Of a DNA stretch of 18,755 bases, positions 1-9,191 are shown in pieces; position 1 is the stretch's first letter, and the number at the start of each line of letters is the position of its first letter. The stretch comes from Halobacteroidaceae bacterium (lineage in GTDB: Bacteria > Bacillota > Halanaerobiia > B1SED10-174). The translations under genes were made by a program, and so were the position numbers. The notes beneath the pieces are model-generated. The model had not been told where the DNA came from. It worked only from the letters and a program-made list of their open reading frames with translations, and did no database searches. Location of the stretch: the NCBI GenBank assembly GCA_003550445.1, contig PUKG01000279.1, positions 1-18,755 on the forward strand, written 5' to 3'.

Positions 1-487
1 CGTTTCCATTCCGCCCGGTTCTGTGTTTTATTACCACCGGAAAACCCAACCCCCTGCAATATTTTTCTGCTTCCTTTAAGTTTTCCGGAGCAAAAGTTTC
101 CTCGGGGCAAGGAACTCCGGTTCGCCGGGAAATTTCATGCAGATTTGCCTTGTTGTGTAAAAACATGGTATCAGAAAAAGGCATGGAAATCATGTTTGAA
201 TAACGGTTAATTTCCTCCCGGTAATGGGAAAGAAGGTACCCGCATTCAAGGGTTGGGATAAAAATTTCGTAATTTCCTTTTTTTAGTTCGTCAATAATTT
301 TCTCAACATAAGCCTCGGGATTCGTCCTTAAAGATGGCAGGGTGACCCTTTTAGTTATCGCGTTGGAGTATAACCCATAAGCCCTGGGGTTTGGGTCTGC
401 CGCCGTTACCTCAAAACCTAAATCTTTTAATCTACGAGCAATAAAAAGACTGGTGGGACTGATCATAGTAGATATTAAGGCCTGCAT
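1..487 (-). CDS. ATP-grasp domain protein, N-terminal 162 residues (runs off left edge)
   Basis: Translating the reverse strand from the ATG at 487 gives an open frame to the window edge. The first ~100 residues form a Rossmann-like pre-ATP-grasp domain (SPTSLFIARRLKDLGFEVTA, then ADPNPRAYGLYS). After it comes LHNKANLHEISRRTGVPCPE and GFPVVIKHRTG, the start of the ATP-binding lobe, with Lys113 and Lys154 as likely ATP-contacting lysines. Carbamoyl-phosphate synthase large-chain-like and biotin-carboxylase-like ligases share this pattern. They couple ATP hydrolysis to formation of a carboxylate-amine or carboxylate-thiol bond. The substrate cannot be told because the catalytic C-terminal part lies outside the window. 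The start is supported by AGGGGGT six bases upstream. The gene is divergent from the acetyltransferase gene, with a 151-base gap between them. A TATAAT hexamer on the minus strand (514-519) lacks a good -35. Confidence 0.85.
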   Translation of the reverse strand, partial: MQALISTMISPTSLFIARRLKDLGFEVTAADPNPRAYGLYSNAITKRVTLPSLRTNPEAYVEKIIDELKKGNYEIFIPTLECGYLLSHYREEINRYSNMISMPFSDTMFLHNKANLHEISRRTGVPCPEETFAPENLKEAEKYCRGLGFPVVIKHRTGRNGN

Positions 488-638
488 TTTTTACCCCCTG
501 CGGTTCTTATTTAATTATATTTACTTTTTCTCTGCTGAGGAAAAATTTCCTTTAACTATGTTTACTTTTTTAAATTTTATTGAAGGTTATTTGCCTTCGG
601 AGAAAGAAAATACAAAAAAAGATCAGGGGGAGCAAAAA

Positions 639-1670
639 ATGTTAATCAGACCAGTCGAAAAAAAAGATAACGAAAAATTAATTGAACTTGAAAAAAAAGC
701 CGGCCAGGGAGAAAAACTCAGAATTGTTACTGAGAGGGATGATTACCTCTTTCGGGCCAATAAGTTTGTCGATTCAATTATCTACCTTGCAGAGGATGAA
801 ACCAATGGGGAAATTTTAGGGGTAATGGGTGTAGGACCTGTTAATGTAACTCTTGCCGGGAAGGAAACAAAAGCTGGCTATATTTTTGACTGGAGGTCAA
901 ATCCCGAAATAAAAAGCCTGAACCGGGCTATGTACCGGATCTGGATTGAAATTAAAAAAGAAATGGAAGCCAGGCAGATCAGGTTTATTTTTGGTTTTGT
1001 CAAAGAAGATAACTCTCGCTCCTTAAATATTATCCAGCGGGTCGGAGCAAAACCTGTAGGAGAAAAAATATTTTATACCCTTCCCCTTTTCCGTTCTTTT
1101 TCTTCCAGCGGAGATCAGGCCAAAATCCAGGGAAAAATAAACTCCTGGGAAGAATATTTAAAAGTTAAATCACAAAAAGGCACCCTGGATTTCTTTCCAC
1201 ATTATGATAACGGAGATTGGTTTTCCAAAAGCCGAGAGGCATTTTTTGCAGGGAAAATAAGCCATGGGGATTCATCTCTAAAAATCTGGGATACAACTTC
1301 CCAGTACCGTTTCCGGGCCCTGGAAATCCCCACATTCTTCAAAATGGCACGGCCTGTCTTCTCCTTCTTTTCGCCAATTATTTCTCTTCCCCGGATACCC
1401 CGTAAAGGAGAAGCAATTAAAAACTGGTTTTTATATGATTTTGATATCCGGAAAAAAGAAGACCTTCCTATTCTTCTGGAAGGTGCTCGCAGGTTCGCGA
1501 TGGAAGAAGAAGTTGACTTTTTTATTTTTATTCGGGACGCCAAGGAAACTCCACTAGATTTTGCCGAAAGAAAAGCCTGGTTAAAAGTTAAATATAAAAC
1601 TTTTTTCTTTCCTTTTGAAAAGCTCCCTATGCCCCAAAATCCCACCCATTATGATGTTTCATTCCTTTGA
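639..1670 (+). CDS. GNAT-family N-acetyltransferase-like protein with uncharacterised C-terminal half
   Basis: This is a 343-residue protein. Residues 1-150 look like a GNAT acetyl-CoA-dependent acyltransferase fold: an opening beta strand and helix (MLIRPVEKKDNEKLIELEKK), central strands (IIYLAED, ILGVMGVGPVNV, YIFDWRS), a helix, then FIFGFVKEDNSRSLNIIQRVGAKPVGE, the usual late-GNAT signature of a residue run before a 'GA/GF' turn. Residues ~150-343 match nothing I recognise. They are rich in aromatic and basic residues and could be a second degenerate GNAT lobe. The frame is open upstream to an ATG at 453, but that start would overlap the divergent ligase gene. AGGGGGAG at 625-632 places the start at 639. 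The substrate is unknown. The gene converges on the DUF1848 gene with only 13 bases between the stops and no visible terminator. Confidence 0.75.
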   Translation: MLIRPVEKKDNEKLIELEKKAGQGEKLRIVTERDDYLFRANKFVDSIIYLAEDETNGEILGVMGVGPVNVTLAGKETKAGYIFDWRSNPEIKSLNRAMYRIWIEIKKEMEARQIRFIFGFVKEDNSRSLNIIQRVGAKPVGEKIFYTLPLFRSFSSSGDQAKIQGKINSWEEYLKVKSQKGTLDFFPHYDNGDWFSKSREAFFAGKISHGDSSLKIWDTTSQYRFRALEIPTFFKMARPVFSFFSPIISLPRIPRKGEAIKNWFLYDFDIRKKEDLPILLEGARRFAMEEEVDFFIFIRDAKETPLDFAERKAWLKVKYKTFFFPFEKLPMPQNPTHYDVSFL

Positions 1671-1683
1671 GAGCCTTCCTTGT

Positions 1684-2559
1684 TTATCCAACCAGACAAG
1701 AAGATTGGGTTCTATGTTTGGAAAGGTTTCTTTTTACCCTGTTTCTTGTCCCCCGGGCATAACAATAAAGACACCCATGTAAACATGTATCATAAACACC
1801 AATGTCCTGGCTAGGAATACACCTGCAATTACTGCGCTGTCCTGTATCTTTTTTTCCACATAGTTCTAATTTAAAAATTTCATTTATAAATCTCTCATCA
1901 ATACACTTTCCTTGCTTTGCTGGAGTTTCTTCAATCTCCGGGGTTGCACAACCTGTCAAAATCATTCCATTTTTCTCGCCTATTTCATGCATTTCTCCAA
2001 GGAAACCAATTCTTTCCCCGGCAAACTTTTCCCCAATTGCTGGCTCTATTCCTTCTCCCTTTAATCGTTTTTCAGAACCCGGGTAAGGAGAATAAAAACT
2101 AAATATTACCCTCTGGGTAGCTCCCTTTAATAAACTTGCCAGCTGGGAAAATCTCTCCAGGTGGTAATCATAACTCATCTCAGGGGTAAAAATAATTGGG
2201 TCATAGCGCCAGATTACTTTTTCTGGGCTAATTTTTTTCGCCAACTCTTTAAAAACCCTTACCCGATCTTTTAATCCAAAAAGAAAAGGTTCTAAAGGTT
2301 TTTCATATGGCGTAAGGGTAAAAAGAAAATAATATTTGAACCCCCTCCCATCAAGTTCATCCAGATAAGGAAAAAAGGGCTCAGGATTTTTTGTCCAGAA
2401 AACAAAAAGATCAACATCCTCAACTTTCAAGCTCACTTTTTTTACCTGTTTTGGGTTAAAGGGATTCGGAACATAACAATATGACCTGCGGATTTTATCC
2501 ATAAACCAGTTGGGAAAAAAAGCAGGGATATCTGTTCTTCTACTGGCACTAATAATCAT
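1684..2559 (-). CDS. DUF1848 domain protein (radical-SAM-like, C-terminal CX3CX2C)
   Basis: The protein is 291 residues, the usual size for DUF1848. It starts with the family hallmark MIISASRRTDIPAF, continues with VDLFVFWTKNPEPF and VIWRYDPIIFTPEMSYDYHL, and ends with DIGVYDTCLHGCLYCYARG. Cys259, Cys263 and Cys266 form a CX3CX2C motif of the kind that binds the 4Fe-4S cluster in radical SAM enzymes, but placed at the C terminus instead of the N terminus. Extra cysteines (233, 245, 247) precede it. The biochemical reaction of the family is not known to me. AGAAGGTG precedes the ATG at a normal distance. The gene appears monocistronic. The palindrome at 2665-2681 lies about 105 bases upstream of the start and could be a control site. 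Confidence 0.9.
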   Translation of the reverse strand: MIISASRRTDIPAFFPNWFMDKIRRSYCYVPNPFNPKQVKKVSLKVEDVDLFVFWTKNPEPFFPYLDELDGRGFKYYFLFTLTPYEKPLEPFLFGLKDRVRVFKELAKKISPEKVIWRYDPIIFTPEMSYDYHLERFSQLASLLKGATQRVIFSFYSPYPGSEKRLKGEGIEPAIGEKFAGERIGFLGEMHEIGEKNGMILTGCATPEIEETPAKQGKCIDERFINEIFKLELCGKKDTGQRSNCRCIPSQDIGVYDTCLHGCLYCYARGTRNRVKRNLSKHRTQSSCLVG

Positions 2560-2664
2560 TTAAAACACCTTCTCTTATTTACCCTAAATTTTAATAAGTT
2601 TTCTTAGGGGAATTATTATTTTTTTCTTTTTTCTCAGGGTTTTTCCTTCAGGGGAAAAAATAAG

Positions 2665-2681
2665 TTTAGTTAGCAACTAAA
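2665..2681. promoter_or_regulatory. Palindrome TTTAGTT-AGC-AACTAAA, possible operator
   Basis: The site is a perfect inverted repeat with 7-base arms and a 3-base centre. It lies upstream of the DUF1848 gene and outside any coding sequence. TTAGTT/AACTAA arms of this size resemble binding sites of dimeric winged-helix repressors such as MarR-type proteins. No clear promoter hexamers can be paired with it and no MarR gene is visible in the window, so the role is a guess. Confidence 0.3.
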
Positions 2682-3043
2682 TTATTAACCTGGAAAAAGA
2701 TGCTAGTAGCCATCCACAGAACTTCCTTAATCAAACTCCAAAGGTCCTATTAAACCATTGCTGTTTCAGGTTCCACAATTTCAAACAGTTCCAACTTTAA
2801 CAACCAAACCTGCTTTACTAAAAAAATCCAGGGGTGCTCTTCTCCCAAGAAATTTATTGATTTTTCGTTCCTGTACCCACATCTCCTTAGAAGACTATTC
2901 TGTATTATGTTTCCCGGAGAAAACTTTCACACGAATGATTGTTTCTTTACAAATTTCCAACTCTTTTTCCCCCTTATCTAATTTTCTGCCCTTAAAAAAA
3001 TAAGGCTTGGTTTTCTACAATAAATCCGATTCCACATTGAACA

Positions 3044-3077
3044 AAGGAGGGACAGCGCAAAAGCGTTCTCCCTCCTT
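3044..3077 (-). terminator. Hairpin terminator after the usher genes
   Basis: The arms AAGGAGGGA (3044-3052) and TCCCTCCTT (3069-3077) pair perfectly. After a C/C mismatch the stem extends through five more pairs to an AAAA loop. It lies 31 bases past the stop of the second usher-like gene. The U run on the transcript is short (UUUGUU), so termination may be incomplete, but the stem is strong and the position fits the end of the operon. Confidence 0.7.
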
Positions 3078-3108
3078 ACTTTAATCTTTATTGATCTCTC
3101 GTTAAATT

Positions 3109-5880
3109 TTAATCGGTTTTTATTACACTAAACTCTAAATAAATATTTTCATTTTCTCTAATTTGAACAACTTTTTTCGGAGTAATAATGCTGTACTCTC
3201 CTGGAAGTTGTGCGGAGTCAATACTTACTTCGTAAAGACCTGGCCTTAATCTTTCAAACAAAAACTGTCCTTTTTCGTCTGTGTTTATCCTTCTTCGATC
3301 TAACAAAACTGGAATTTCTGCTAAAAGAGGTTCTCCTTTATCCCATACTCCATTTCCATTTTCATCAAGGAAAACAACCCCAGAAATAAAGGAGATATGA
3401 TCTGTACCCGAAGGATACCTTTGCCCAAAAATATTCCCACCAGCAAACCCAATTGTCTGGTTAATTGAGAAACCAACATTATATTCGGGTTCTACGGCTG
3501 TTGCAGAACGGTAAGTCCGACTGGCATCCAGGGTAATTCCCAATCCAGATTCCAAAATTTTTGTGGTGCTTATACTTGCCCTTATCTGAGGCACTTCTCT
3601 TGAGTTTGTTGGAGATAGATATTCTCCCCGCAGAGTCAATCTGAGGTTTAAATCCGGGTTGTTATAGAAAACTGTCCCCCTGGTTGAATAAAAACTATCT
3701 TCAGTTTGAGGCAATCGAGTTAATTTCAACTCGCCTGTGGTGTAAAATTGCCGGGAAAAATAGTAGGTAGCAGAAACACCAAATTCAATTTTCCCCGGTT
3801 CCACCTGGTTACCATTTTCCGGTTCCCTGCTCCCTTCAATTAAACCGGTTCCCGTAATTATTAAGTTATCACTGGCTGTAAATCTGGCTCTACCATCAGC
3901 TTTTAGTTCCAGTTCTTCAAATTCTGTACCCAGCCAGTAGGCAGATGTGCTGGTACTTCCCCCTACAAGCAAAGTTTCGGTAAGGTTTCTTGTAAAACCA
4001 AGGTCTGCAATCAAATTTGACAATAAATAAGGGTGATGATCACCAGAAAATAGGTAACCCCCTAAAAACCCAATTTTGCTTCGAGTAGATCCCCCGGGAG
4101 TAAATGACCGGTGCTCAAAAATTAAATCCAGGTCTACAATATCATTGTAACGATCCTGACCTTGATTATCTTTGTCAATATAAAAACGGTGGCCAACTCC
4201 CCCTGTAACTGAAAGGGATAATCTCCTTCCATCCCTGTAACTTACGGTTGTTTCTACCCTTTGCCCCGTTTTATATTCCATGTCCCCCAAAGGCCTGTAA
4301 AGTTCTCCAAATAAAGTTAAACCATAGTTTGGATTAAGCTCATAATCTAAAAAACCCGAAAAAATTGCACCAGGCTTTTCTCTTACACCTATTGTTACCG
4401 GCGGGGGGACATAGGAGAAACCCAGTTCAAAATAACCGTTTTCAAGAGTATAAACAATTTCTGATCTTGCCCCATGGGCAAGGTTATTAAATTCTCCTCC
4501 GAGAAGCCAGTCCAAAGAAACAACGAGAGGGATTTCAAAAGGCAAAAAAGCAATTCCCATAACATTACCCACTTCGAAAAAATCTTTTGGGTCCCCGCTG
4601 GAATCAAAATCCCTTAGGCCCCCAAATTCCCAGGTTCCAGTTATGCTATCGGAGAGGGCAATTTTGACTTCTTGTCCCAAAATATCACCTTTATAATCCC
4701 TTCCATCAGTTCCCCCGTATCTGCCAACAAAAACAAGATACTCCCAAACTCCCTCTTCCAAAATATTTGGGCTCCCGGGAATTTGTTTCTCAATCTCAAC
4801 AATTTCCCCATCAAACCTCCGAATTTCCACTCTAATATTATTTGTCCTGTTTGGAACAAGGGAAACATTCTCAAAAATATAGGAATCTTCTCCTCTATAA
4901 ATATAAACTCCGTCCACCCTCCTGTCATTGACATAGAGGTTAACAGTATCCCCGGGGCGGGCTTCTCCCGAAATGGAAGTAAAAGACCTGACTGCACTAA
5001 TTCTTAACTCGGGATTTTGATATAAAAAACCCCGGAAGCTTTTCCTTCCAAGTGTTTGATTCATGAAAACCCGGCTATCCCCAATTACTATTAACTGATC
5101 GTCTTCTGTGTAACGGAGGCGAAGCAAGGGAACGGTAAAATCAAGTTCGCCTTCAGTAAAATCGTAAGTCCCTTTTTCCCTAACAGAAAAAGCCCAGTCT
5201 CCTAATCTTCCATGGAAAGTTGCGGTTTGGTTCAAAGATGTTTGCTGTTTATCTTCATCAATCCATTTATATTCAATCCCAACTGTATATTGAATTGAGC
5301 CTATTGAAAAATCAGGTCCAACAACATCGGGAATTTTTTCCACAACAGGGGGACGGGGATCAATTAATTGTTCCAAGGGGGTTTTGATATATTCCAATCT
5401 GATATTTAACATATCCACGCTTAATTCAAGATTTACAGGATCCCAGGTAATCAGAACTTCCGTAAGGAATTCAATTGCCTCGGGCGAGACAAAAAGCTCC
5501 CCCCTAAAAACTTTTTGTGTTTCCATCCCCCATGGGGGGTGCTCAATAAAGACACCGGTAAAGGGGTCAAAATCAATTGGGTAGGGCAATACCACCCCGG
5601 GAAAATGCTGGTAGTACATTTCCTGCAAATACTCGTAATTTAAACCCAATCTTTCGGAAAAAGCACGAAGGGGAATTAATACCTTTTCCTCTACAAATAA
5701 AATTTCGAAAAAATAATCGGTAAGAATTATTTCTTTATCTAAAAGAACTACCAGGGACACAAATTTGGGCTCCAACTCTTCTTCTGCATTAATAACAACA
5801 GGGCTTAAAAAGAAAATAAGCAAGACAGAAAATACAATTATCAATAAAGCTAATTTCTTTCCCCAACGGCTTTTAAACAT
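3109..5880 (-). CDS. Usher-like outer-membrane beta-barrel protein with one C-terminal SdrD_B/Cna_B-type domain
   Basis: About 923 residues (positions below count from Met at 5886). A signal peptide spans about residues 5-35. Residues ~40-165 form an N-terminal domain with VLIPLRAFSERLGL and LFVSPEAIEFL, matching the N-terminal region of archaic (Csu-type) ushers and also resembling stalk domains. From ~190 come alternating aromatic/polar strands typical of a transmembrane barrel, the usher-like segment VIGDSRVFMNQTLGRKSFRG (from 268), and a plug-like domain at ~298-370 (SISGEARPGDTVNLYVN then a G...Y.F.NV pattern). Residues ~375-830 are predicted barrel strands. Residues 836-925 are an SdrD_B/Cna_B-type Ig-like domain (GVVFLDENGNGVWDKGEPLL) where classical ushers carry other C-terminal domains. 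Inferred job: outer-membrane pore for fibre subunits. Two Met codons (5886 and 5880) lie close together. The SD AAGGGGTGA is seven to nine bases from the second but overlaps the first, so I chose 5880. Last gene of the operon; 256-262 bases separate it from the first usher gene, with no clear promoter seen. Confidence 0.75.
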   Translation of the reverse strand: MFKSRWGKKLALLIIVFSVLLIFFLSPVVINAEEELEPKFVSLVVLLDKEIILTDYFFEILFVEEKVLIPLRAFSERLGLNYEYLQEMYYQHFPGVVLPYPIDFDPFTGVFIEHPPWGMETQKVFRGELFVSPEAIEFLTEVLITWDPVNLELSVDMLNIRLEYIKTPLEQLIDPRPPVVEKIPDVVGPDFSIGSIQYTVGIEYKWIDEDKQQTSLNQTATFHGRLGDWAFSVREKGTYDFTEGELDFTVPLLRLRYTEDDQLIVIGDSRVFMNQTLGRKSFRGFLYQNPELRISAVRSFTSISGEARPGDTVNLYVNDRRVDGVYIYRGEDSYIFENVSLVPNRTNNIRVEIRRFDGEIVEIEKQIPGSPNILEEGVWEYLVFVGRYGGTDGRDYKGDILGQEVKIALSDSITGTWEFGGLRDFDSSGDPKDFFEVGNVMGIAFLPFEIPLVVSLDWLLGGEFNNLAHGARSEIVYTLENGYFELGFSYVPPPVTIGVREKPGAIFSGFLDYELNPNYGLTLFGELYRPLGDMEYKTGQRVETTVSYRDGRRLSLSVTGGVGHRFYIDKDNQGQDRYNDIVDLDLIFEHRSFTPGGSTRSKIGFLGGYLFSGDHHPYLLSNLIADLGFTRNLTETLLVGGSTSTSAYWLGTEFEELELKADGRARFTASDNLIITGTGLIEGSREPENGNQVEPGKIEFGVSATYYFSRQFYTTGELKLTRLPQTEDSFYSTRGTVFYNNPDLNLRLTLRGEYLSPTNSREVPQIRASISTTKILESGLGITLDASRTYRSATAVEPEYNVGFSINQTIGFAGGNIFGQRYPSGTDHISFISGVVFLDENGNGVWDKGEPLLAEIPVLLDRRRINTDEKGQFLFERLRPGLYEVSIDSAQLPGEYSIITPKKVVQIRENENIYLEFSVIKTD

Positions 5881-6142
5881 TTCCATTCACCCCTTTTCCC
5901 AAAGTTAAGTTCAGTTAATAAGTCCTAAAAGAATATTTAATCTTCAATCCTATGGGATAAAGAAAAGAGAACAATTTTGCTTTTTTACCTGGAAAATTTC
6001 TTTTCTAAAAAGCTGAATAATTAATCTCCCCCAGACAAATCAAAATAAAAAGATTATTTGCAGAACTCCCTCCAGGCTAGATCTGATTCTTATTTTCTGT
6101 TTTAAACTTTGGCAAAATTAAAATTCCCAAACCCTTACTTCA

Positions 6143-9100
6143 CTAAAAATCATATCCAATCGGAATTATTAAATTTTCAACAGAAAGCTGCTCTGGAGAT
6201 AGTGTTACTGAAAGCTCACTTAGTTCTCCTGCTGAGGTAAAGGCTGGCAGAGTCTCGTCTAAAATCCGCAATTTATGCTCTCCCAAGGGGACATTTTCCA
6301 GATAAAAAGTCCCATCCCGCCTTGTATAAATAACTCTGTCCAGTGTTTCAATATAAATCCCAACAAAAGACATTGGTTCGTCTCCTGCATCAAAAGTTCC
6401 GCTTAGATTCCGATCCAAAAACACCCTACCAGATATAATACCGTTTGCGGTAACTCCAAATTCCAGGAAGAAATTTTCATTTTCCCTTATTTCAACTACT
6501 TTTGGTCCAGTTACAATTGTGTAGTCTGCAGGAAGAGTTGTTTCATCAAATTTAACTTCGTAAACCCCTGGAAGCAAGTTTTCAAAAAGAAACCTTCCGT
6601 TTTTATCCGTACTCCTGCTGATACCCCTAACCAAAAGGGGAATGTTTTCTAAAAGGGGTTCTCCCTCGTCGTAAACACCATTACCATTTAGATCAAGAAA
6701 AACAAGGCCTGCAATAAAATTGTTATGCAGATTTGAACCTGTATGTTTTTGCCCAACCATTCTCCCCGAACTAAAACCAAGGACCTGGGAAAAACCTAAT
6801 TCGAATGAATAAATTGGGTCAGCATCAAAAATTGTTTGGTAAGCTCTTCTGGCATCAAATTCAGCTGTCAGGCCAGATTCAAATTCCCAGCTGATTTTTG
6901 TTCCTGCTGTAAACTGATAAGACTCCCTGTCAACCATAGGGGTAATAATACCCAAATTCAAATTTATTCTTCCCCGCCTGTCGGCCCAAAAATAGGAAAG
7001 TGAACCATCTGCGGAAAAAAATGAAGCGTTAAGATAAGGATACCAATTATAATACCCTCCCACTCGAAAATTTGTATCATAATCAAAAAAGTGCAAAAAT
7101 TCAACCCCCGCAGTTGTTTCCCCTCTTTCTAATTCGGTTAGCCCAGTTTCATCAAAAAACAAATCCGAACTAATTCTTCCCGATAAAAAAGAATCCGGGC
7201 CTAAACTATAGTTTGAACTAGCCTCCAAATTCAAACTTCCTCCCTCTAACTCCTGGTCAATTAATTTCATATCAAATTCTATGTTTCCCGTTACAAGCAT
7301 TGTGGAGGTTAACTGGGCAGAAAGTTCAACTTCCATATCCAAATTATCTTCCCTCATTGATGTTCCATCTGGGAGATTAAGTTGTCCGGCAAGGTAACCT
7401 AATGACAAATTCCAGTTGTATATATTTCTTCTTAGAGAATATTGAGCCCTAAAACCAGCATCCCTTGCTTCCACTCTAATAAAAACATTTTCTCCAACTT
7501 CATAATCAAATTCCCTTTGCCCACCTATTAAAGAAAAAGAGAAATTCCCCAATAATGGGTTCCGGTAAAGAAAAGTTAAAGTTCCTCTATCAAGGGTTGA
7601 AAAAACCATATCAGGAAAAGAACGGCGAAAATCACCCTGGAGCCTTAAAGCCAATCTCGGGGTGAGATTATATCCTCCAGTTACCAGCAAACGCTGACCC
7701 GGAATTTCCCTCAAAGTTCGGGTTGCCTTTAATGGAACATGAAAATAAGTTCCCTCCAGATAACCCCTTGTAAATCCCTGCAAAAAGTAAGTTTTGAACC
7801 CAAACTCAAGATCATAAGCAAACCCACCCATTAATAAGTCAAATCCTAAAACAGCACTGCTCCAGGGCCTTCCAGTAAAACCGGTAGAAAGGCCAACTTC
7901 GGGAAGCTGATATTCTTCATTGCTTATTCTCTGCAATCGCAATGCTTCAAAATTTAGAGAAAGGTCATTGGAAACTGCATAGTAATAAAGAGCACCCAAC
8001 ATGTTTCCATCATAATCATCTACTCTCCCGTGCAAACCTGCAGCTAAACCAAATTCATTGGTACCTTCCCGAAAAACCTCAGGATGGCCGACAATTTTCC
8101 TTTCCCTTATTTCTTTTGTTCCATCAGGGTTTTCAATAACAATTAAAACTCTATTGGCTAACCTTATTTCTAAAGAAACATTCGGGAACAAATAGGTTTC
8201 CTCATCAGTAATAACTTGTTCTCCGATAAGTTTCCCATTAACAAACAGAGACACCCTGGAGTCTTTTTCTGCAAACCCTGAAATATTTGTAAAAGACCTT
8301 TGCTTAGGCGAAAAACTACCCGGGGTTTGAAAATTAAAACCCCTCAGAGCCTTATTCCCAAGAGTAGCTGGATAGCTAATTCTACTATCCCCTAAAACAA
8401 TCCTATAGTTCTCTTCCTGGAGAGTAGCCCGCAGGAGCGGAATACTTAAAGATAATTCTGAGCGAGTAAAATTATATGTGGAGGAAAGGCCTAAAGAAAC
8501 CGCCCAGTTCTGAAGCCTCCCGTGAACATTAAACCTTTGTCTGCTAGAAAAATTCCAGTTCCCATCTTGAGTAATATTTGCCAAACCACTAACTCTATAT
8601 TGTATTGAACCTAATGAACTTTCAGGCCCAAAAGTATCGGGTACAAGGGTAATTACTCTAAACTGATCGAGAGGATCATCTAATTCATCATCAGAAATTA
8701 CATCATCTTCTAGCAAATCTATGGTTATTATTACTTCCTGTCTCCGGGGTTGCCAGGAAATATTTACATCGGTCAATTTTTCCAGGAAAATTGACGAAAC
8801 AAAAAAGTCCCCTTCATGTTGAACTGGAGAGTGTTCAGATAACTCAGGGTAACCCTCATAAGTCTCTGTTTTAAAGTCTACTTTGGAACTCCGACCACTG
8901 GGGAGATGTTCAACCAGGAGTATATTGTCCTCACGAAAAAATCTAGTCTGCATTTCAAGATAATTGGAAATATAAGCAACTGGCAGTAATATATAATCTC
9001 CCATGTCAAAAATTTCAAAAAAGTCGTCCCTAATTAATTCCCTGGTTTCAGTTCTAATTATCAACAAAACAAAACTGGTTTCTTCTTCAAAGGCTTTAAG

Positions 9101-9175
9101 CAAAGGATTCTGGAAAAAGACAAAAATTAAAAGGATCAGAGCCAAAGCAAGAATTGAAATGGTTGTTTTTTGCAT
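6143..9175 (-). CDS. Usher-like outer-membrane beta-barrel protein with two C-terminal SdrD_B/Cna_B-type domains
   Basis: A 1010-residue paralogue of the downstream gene with the same domain order: signal peptide (~1-29), N-terminal domain (~33-155, with YILLPVAYISNYLEM and FFVSSIFLEKL), barrel start, VLGDSRISYPATLGNKALRG (from ~261), a plug-like domain (~292-362: NISGFAEKDSRVSLFVNGKL then YLFPNVSLE), and a long run of barrel strands to ~815. Two Ig-like domains follow. Residues 823-907 (GLVFLDLNGNGVYDEGEPLL) are a close match to the paralogue's single domain. Residues ~912-1010 (ISGRVFLDRNLSGTFDAGDE) exist only here. Known ushers translocate chaperone-bound subunits and assemble them; I infer that role from plug and barrel likeness plus the chaperone gene 16 bases upstream. 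AAGGAG eight bases before the ATG supports the start. Fold-level confidence is good; substrate unknown. Confidence 0.78.
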   Translation of the reverse strand: MQKTTISILALALILLIFVFFQNPLLKAFEEETSFVLLIIRTETRELIRDDFFEIFDMGDYILLPVAYISNYLEMQTRFFREDNILLVEHLPSGRSSKVDFKTETYEGYPELSEHSPVQHEGDFFVSSIFLEKLTDVNISWQPRRQEVIITIDLLEDDVISDDELDDPLDQFRVITLVPDTFGPESSLGSIQYRVSGLANITQDGNWNFSSRQRFNVHGRLQNWAVSLGLSSTYNFTRSELSLSIPLLRATLQEENYRIVLGDSRISYPATLGNKALRGFNFQTPGSFSPKQRSFTNISGFAEKDSRVSLFVNGKLIGEQVITDEETYLFPNVSLEIRLANRVLIVIENPDGTKEIRERKIVGHPEVFREGTNEFGLAAGLHGRVDDYDGNMLGALYYYAVSNDLSLNFEALRLQRISNEEYQLPEVGLSTGFTGRPWSSAVLGFDLLMGGFAYDLEFGFKTYFLQGFTRGYLEGTYFHVPLKATRTLREIPGQRLLVTGGYNLTPRLALRLQGDFRRSFPDMVFSTLDRGTLTFLYRNPLLGNFSFSLIGGQREFDYEVGENVFIRVEARDAGFRAQYSLRRNIYNWNLSLGYLAGQLNLPDGTSMREDNLDMEVELSAQLTSTMLVTGNIEFDMKLIDQELEGGSLNLEASSNYSLGPDSFLSGRISSDLFFDETGLTELERGETTAGVEFLHFFDYDTNFRVGGYYNWYPYLNASFFSADGSLSYFWADRRGRINLNLGIITPMVDRESYQFTAGTKISWEFESGLTAEFDARRAYQTIFDADPIYSFELGFSQVLGFSSGRMVGQKHTGSNLHNNFIAGLVFLDLNGNGVYDEGEPLLENIPLLVRGISRSTDKNGRFLFENLLPGVYEVKFDETTLPADYTIVTGPKVVEIRENENFFLEFGVTANGIISGRVFLDRNLSGTFDAGDEPMSFVGIYIETLDRVIYTRRDGTFYLENVPLGEHKLRILDETLPAFTSAGELSELSVTLSPEQLSVENLIIPIGYDF

Positions 9176-9191
9176 TTAAAAGCTCCTTCCT

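Larger units (their letters stand above)
2560..3108. other. 549-base intergenic region without a convincing gene
   Basis: The region holds the leader of the DUF1848 gene, a perfect 7-bp-arm palindrome at 2665-2681, and the terminator of the large minus-strand operon at 3044-3077. On the minus strand three short overlapping open stretches in different frames (about 2895-2993, 2781-2882 and 2750-2790) are separated by stops. They could be the remains of a decayed gene, but I do not recognise any family. An 81-codon plus-strand frame (2758-3003) has no ribosome binding site and a low-complexity product, so I do not call it. Confidence 0.5.

Noticed and set aside
453..638. N-terminal extension of the acetyltransferase to an ATG at 453
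   Set aside because: It would overlap the divergent ligase gene, is hydrophobic and unlike the family. A strong SD supports the start at 639.
2758..3003. 81-codon plus-strand reading frame
   Set aside because: No ribosome binding site, low-complexity product, and the opposite strand looks more like coding debris.
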